Shown here piece by piece: positions 20,395-24,044 of a stretch of DNA of 24,044 nt. The DNA comes from CAZHLD01 sp964533185 (lineage in GTDB: Bacteria > Acidobacteriota > Terriglobia > Acidiferrales > UBA7541), in contig CAZHLD010000045.1 of the NCBI GenBank assembly GCA_964533185.1, positions 1-24,044 of the forward strand, read 5' to 3'. A program made the translations under genes and the position numbers. Position 1 is the stretch's first letter; the number at the start of each line of letters is the position of its first letter. The notes beneath the pieces are model-generated. The model ran no database searches, was not told the origin of the DNA, and saw only the letters and a program-made list of their open reading frames with translations.

Positions 20395-20865
20395 TTAGCT
20401 TGGAGAGACTATGCGGTGTTCGAGATTGACCGCAACTATTGTTTCCCACTTGCGGGCGAATAAGTCTTCGTATTGTATCGTCACCTCATCCGAGAGAGTG
20501 AAAGGGTCCCCAACCCGAGCTTCAAGATTGACTGATTGTTCTTCTGCTGTACCTAGCGGCTGAACGCCCTTATGCACGCCCTTATTCAAGTACTTGACGT
20601 TCAGGGCGGGGCCAATCCCCACATTCTTGATTAGTAGCTTCGGCCACCAGGTCAGATTACTCTCACCGCGCTTCCCCTCTGCGCCTACCGGTTTGATTAG
20701 AACAAGAATCGGGCTCTTGGCATTCTTTTCTGCCATCCGTTGGGATGTGAGCAACTCTTTTTGAACTCCGAGCAGGTCCTTGTTCACCTTCGTGTACCAA
20801 GCAATAACAGCGGTAGCGATTCCTGTGACCGCTGCCGAGATGGCTATCACCCATTCTGAGTTCAT
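20395..20865 (-). CDS. Single-pass membrane protein, partner of the SIR2 gene
   Basis: 156 residues from ATG 20865, chosen for GGAGAGA about nine bases upstream; an upstream start adds only an unlikely 16 residues. One N-terminal transmembrane helix (about 5-24, WVIAISAAVTGIATAVIAW), then a charged helix (KDLLGVQKELLTSQRMAEKNAK), then a beta-rich domain (SPILVLIKP, WWPKLLIKNVGIGPALNVKYLN...). The IKNVGxGPALNV motif recurs in uncharacterised membrane-anchored proteins of accessory islands. It is probably anchored in the inner membrane with the beta domain cytosolic, but orientation is not certain. It lies upstream of and adjacent to the SIR2 gene, and shares its lower G+C. Possibly a sensor or membrane effector; the function is unknown. 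Confidence 0.75.
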   Translation of the reverse strand: MNSEWVIAISAAVTGIATAVIAWYTKVNKDLLGVQKELLTSQRMAEKNAKSPILVLIKPVGAEGKRGESNLTWWPKLLIKNVGIGPALNVKYLNKGVHKGVQPLGTAEEQSVNLEARVGDPFTLSDEVTIQYEDLFARKWETIVAVNLEHRIVSPS

Positions 20866-20916
20866 ACCGATTCTCTCTCCTGCAATTTGTCGGCTCGCGG
20901 CCGCCGCTTCCACGCG

Positions 20917-22509
<1,593 letters not shown>

Positions 22510-22586
22510 TCGTCAGCCTTTCGGCGGCGTGCGAGGTGTAGCGTGCCACAGGGTCGTGCGGGGAGCAAGCGCCGCAGAGTGGCTCT

Positions 22587-22817
22587 TCAAGCGCGGGGAG
22601 GGCCATAAATGCGGACGGCGAGATGCGTGGCGAGATAAAGAGTGCCGAGCAAGAGCACGACGCCCAGCAGCAACTCGGCCAGGACGGCGGCGGCGCGCAG
22701 CATCGGGTTGGCCATTGCGGCGACGTGGGTGGTGGCCTGAACGAGAACGAGGATGGCCGCGAGCGTGGTGACGATGACGAGCACGGTGGCCAGAATGGCG
22801 ATGAGCAGCTTCTTCAT
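22587..22817 (-). CDS. Small two-helix membrane protein
   Basis: 76 residues from ATG 22817, where the sequence becomes a typical membrane start (MKKLLIAILATVLVIVTTLAAILVLV). A second hydrophobic helix (AAAVLAELLLGVVLLLGTLYLAT) precedes a short basic tail (RIYGPPRA). A longer frame upstream looks non-coding. No family is recognised and the ribosome site is weak (GAGACCC). It lies between the DUF3592-like gene and pccB on the same strand. Function unknown. Confidence 0.6.
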   Translation of the reverse strand: MKKLLIAILATVLVIVTTLAAILVLVQATTHVAAMANPMLRAAAVLAELLLGVVLLLGTLYLATHLAVRIYGPPRA

Positions 22818-22909
22818 GCGGGTCTCATGGAGGGTGCGCCGGTCGCGGCAAGGATAGCGCAGCGTGGCCGAAACGGAAACCGTGGATTGCTGCACCGGGG
22901 GCGTGAAGC

Positions 22910-23356
22910 TCAGCGGACGCCGGACCAGTCGTCGGCGAGAAGGATGGAGTTGCCGGGGTTGGCGGGGTCGTACTTGACGCTGGCGGGCTGGCCGGCGACG
23001 AGCAGATGGAGCGCGGCGCGGGCTTGGAGGTCGGTGACGTCCTGCGCGGTGGAGTAGGAGACGCCACTGACTGAATAGCTATAGTAGATGAGCTTACGGC
23101 TGCCGTTGGCGGGGGAGTCTTTCTTTTTGCTGAAAACGCCGGGAGACTCTATGGGCTCGGGCGGAGCTTCGAGGATTTCGACGACGCGGCCTTCGGCGAT
23201 GCGGCCGATCTGATTGATGTGAGCGCGGCGGCGGCGCTCGATTTCATCGGGAGTGGGACGCCGGCGCAGGGCCCAATAAAGGACACCGGCGGCGACAATC
23301 GCCACGGCGGCGGCGATGAGCGCCCACTGCTGCCAGTCGAGAGTCGGTAAGTTCAA
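22910..23356 (-). CDS. Membrane-anchored DUF3592-like protein
   Basis: 148 residues from a TTG at 23356 whose last two bases overlap the TGA of the transaldolase gene (TTGA), with AAGGG upstream; this start removes an implausible basic extension. One transmembrane helix (WALIAAAVAIVAAGVLYWAL) is followed by a charged segment and a beta-rich domain (GRVVEILEAPPEP, KLIYYSYSVSGVSYST, ASVKYDPANPGNSILL). The VxYDPxNPxxS ending is characteristic of DUF3592-type beta-barrel proteins. It is expected to face one side of the inner membrane. Translation is probably coupled to talC, though no functional link is evident. Confidence 0.75.
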   Translation of the reverse strand: MNLPTLDWQQWALIAAAVAIVAAGVLYWALRRRPTPDEIERRRRAHINQIGRIAEGRVVEILEAPPEPIESPGVFSKKKDSPANGSRKLIYYSYSVSGVSYSTAQDVTDLQARAALHLLVAGQPASVKYDPANPGNSILLADDWSGVR

Positions 23357-24042
23357 CGCCCGCCCTTGCGCGCTGGCTCGACGATGTCGCCGAGCACTTC
23401 GCGCGCCTTCTCCCAATCTTTCAGAAATCCTTCGAGTCCGCGGTCGGTGAGCGGATGCTTGAAGAGCTGTTCGAACACTTTGAAGGGCATGGTGCCGATG
23501 TGAGCGCCCATTTTGGCGGCCTCGAGAACGTGGATGGGATGACGAAGGCTGGCCGCGAGCACCTGCGTCGGATAGTTATAGGCGCGATAGATTTCGAGGA
23601 TGTCGCGAAGAAGGATGAGGCCGTTTTCGGAGACGTCGTCCAGGCGGCCGAGGAAGGGGCTGACGAAGTAGGCGCCGGCTTTGGCGACGATGAGGGCCTG
23701 CGTGGCTGAGAAAACCAGCGTGACGTTGATGCGGATGCCTTCGCGGGTGAGCGTCTTCATGGCGCGCACGCCGTCGGGGATCATGGGAACCTTAACGACA
23801 ATGTTGGGGTGCCAGGAGGCGACTTCGCGGCCTTCGCGGATGATGCCTTCGGTGTCGGTGGAGACGACTTCGGCGTTGACGACGCCGGGCTTGACGATTT
23901 CGCAGATTTCAAGGACGAGGTCGCGGAAGGACTTCTTTTCCTTGGCGGCGAGAGTGGGATTGGTGGTGATGCCGTCGAGGACGCCGAGAGACATGGCCTG
24001 GCGGATTTCGTCGAGGTTGGCGGTATCGAGGAAGAATTTCAT
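23353..24042 (-). CDS. tal: Transaldolase / fructose-6-phosphate aldolase, TalC type
   Basis: 229 residues, complete. Short single-domain (beta/alpha)8 transaldolase of the TalC/FSA type: MKFFLDTANLDEIRQAMSLGVLDGITTNPTL at the start, the Schiff-base lysine K84 in NIVVKVPMI, TLVFSATQALIVAKAGAYFVSPFLGRLDD, and AASLRHPIHVLEAAKMGAHIGTMPF. Its length is that of transaldolase subfamily 3B. It transfers a dihydroxyacetone unit in the non-oxidative pentose phosphate pathway, or cleaves fructose 6-phosphate; sequence alone does not decide. The start ATG lies at the window edge, so upstream context is unseen. The stop overlaps the next gene's TTG start. Confidence 0.95.
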   Translation of the reverse strand: MKFFLDTANLDEIRQAMSLGVLDGITTNPTLAAKEKKSFRDLVLEICEIVKPGVVNAEVVSTDTEGIIREGREVASWHPNIVVKVPMIPDGVRAMKTLTREGIRINVTLVFSATQALIVAKAGAYFVSPFLGRLDDVSENGLILLRDILEIYRAYNYPTQVLAASLRHPIHVLEAAKMGAHIGTMPFKVFEQLFKHPLTDRGLEGFLKDWEKAREVLGDIVEPARKGGR

Positions 24043-24044
24043 GC

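Overview
The window is a bacterial chromosomal scaffold piece. It is GC-rich over most of its length and most genes lie on the minus strand. The gene content and the abundance of short palindromic intergenic repeats ending in CTACA or AGAATGACA resemble Acidobacteriota assemblies I am familiar with. That assignment is an inference; there is no rRNA or marker tree here. Two 100-N scaffold gaps (2095-2194 and 17130-17229) show that this is an assembled draft, probably metagenomic. No tRNA, rRNA, CRISPR array or insertion sequence was recognised.

Layout, in minus-strand transcription order from the right. Positions 24042-22587 carry a TalC-type transaldolase, translationally coupled to a membrane-anchored DUF3592-like protein, then a small two-helix membrane protein. 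A propionyl/acyl-CoA carboxylase beta subunit follows (22509-20917). Just behind it is an A+T-richer two-gene cassette (20865-19353): a one-helix membrane protein and a SIR2-domain protein, which I regard as a candidate undescribed defence or stress module. Next come a GlsB/YeaQ-type membrane protein, a truncated CDF-like transporter, and a very large acyl-AMP ligase / acyl carrier protein / PlsC acyltransferase fusion (17947-14943) that is only apparently broken by the second gap. A secreted CocE-type hydrolase, a secreted NTF2-like protein, a DECR1-like 2,4-dienoyl-CoA reductase and a lone type IV pilin-like protein complete this half. Plus-strand genes are few: archease, a secreted DUF1028-TPR protein, a small PH-like protein and perhaps a tiny membrane peptide.

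The left third holds a VapBC-type toxin-antitoxin pair with a clear sigma-70 promoter, then the classic translation cluster thrS - infC - rpmI - rplT - pheS - pheT. Two small accessory genes are inserted between thrS and infC. infC appears to start at a non-canonical AUC codon preceded by a perfect GGAGGT. PheT lacks the N-terminal EMAP-type tRNA-binding domain. The 5' half of pheS is lost in the first gap.

The most interesting global signal is the palindromic repeat population. Besides filling intergenic spacers, palindromes of the same style appear in frame inside genes: a roughly 20-residue insert in the TGS domain of ThrS, one in the acyl ligase domain, one in the linker before PlsC, and one that forms the last codons and stop of the SIR2 gene. 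This looks like small palindromic elements that have been domesticated as protein sequence. Lipid and acyl-CoA metabolism (ligase-ACP-acyltransferase, dienoyl-CoA reductase, acyl-CoA carboxylase) recurs across the right half, but the genes are not one obvious operon.
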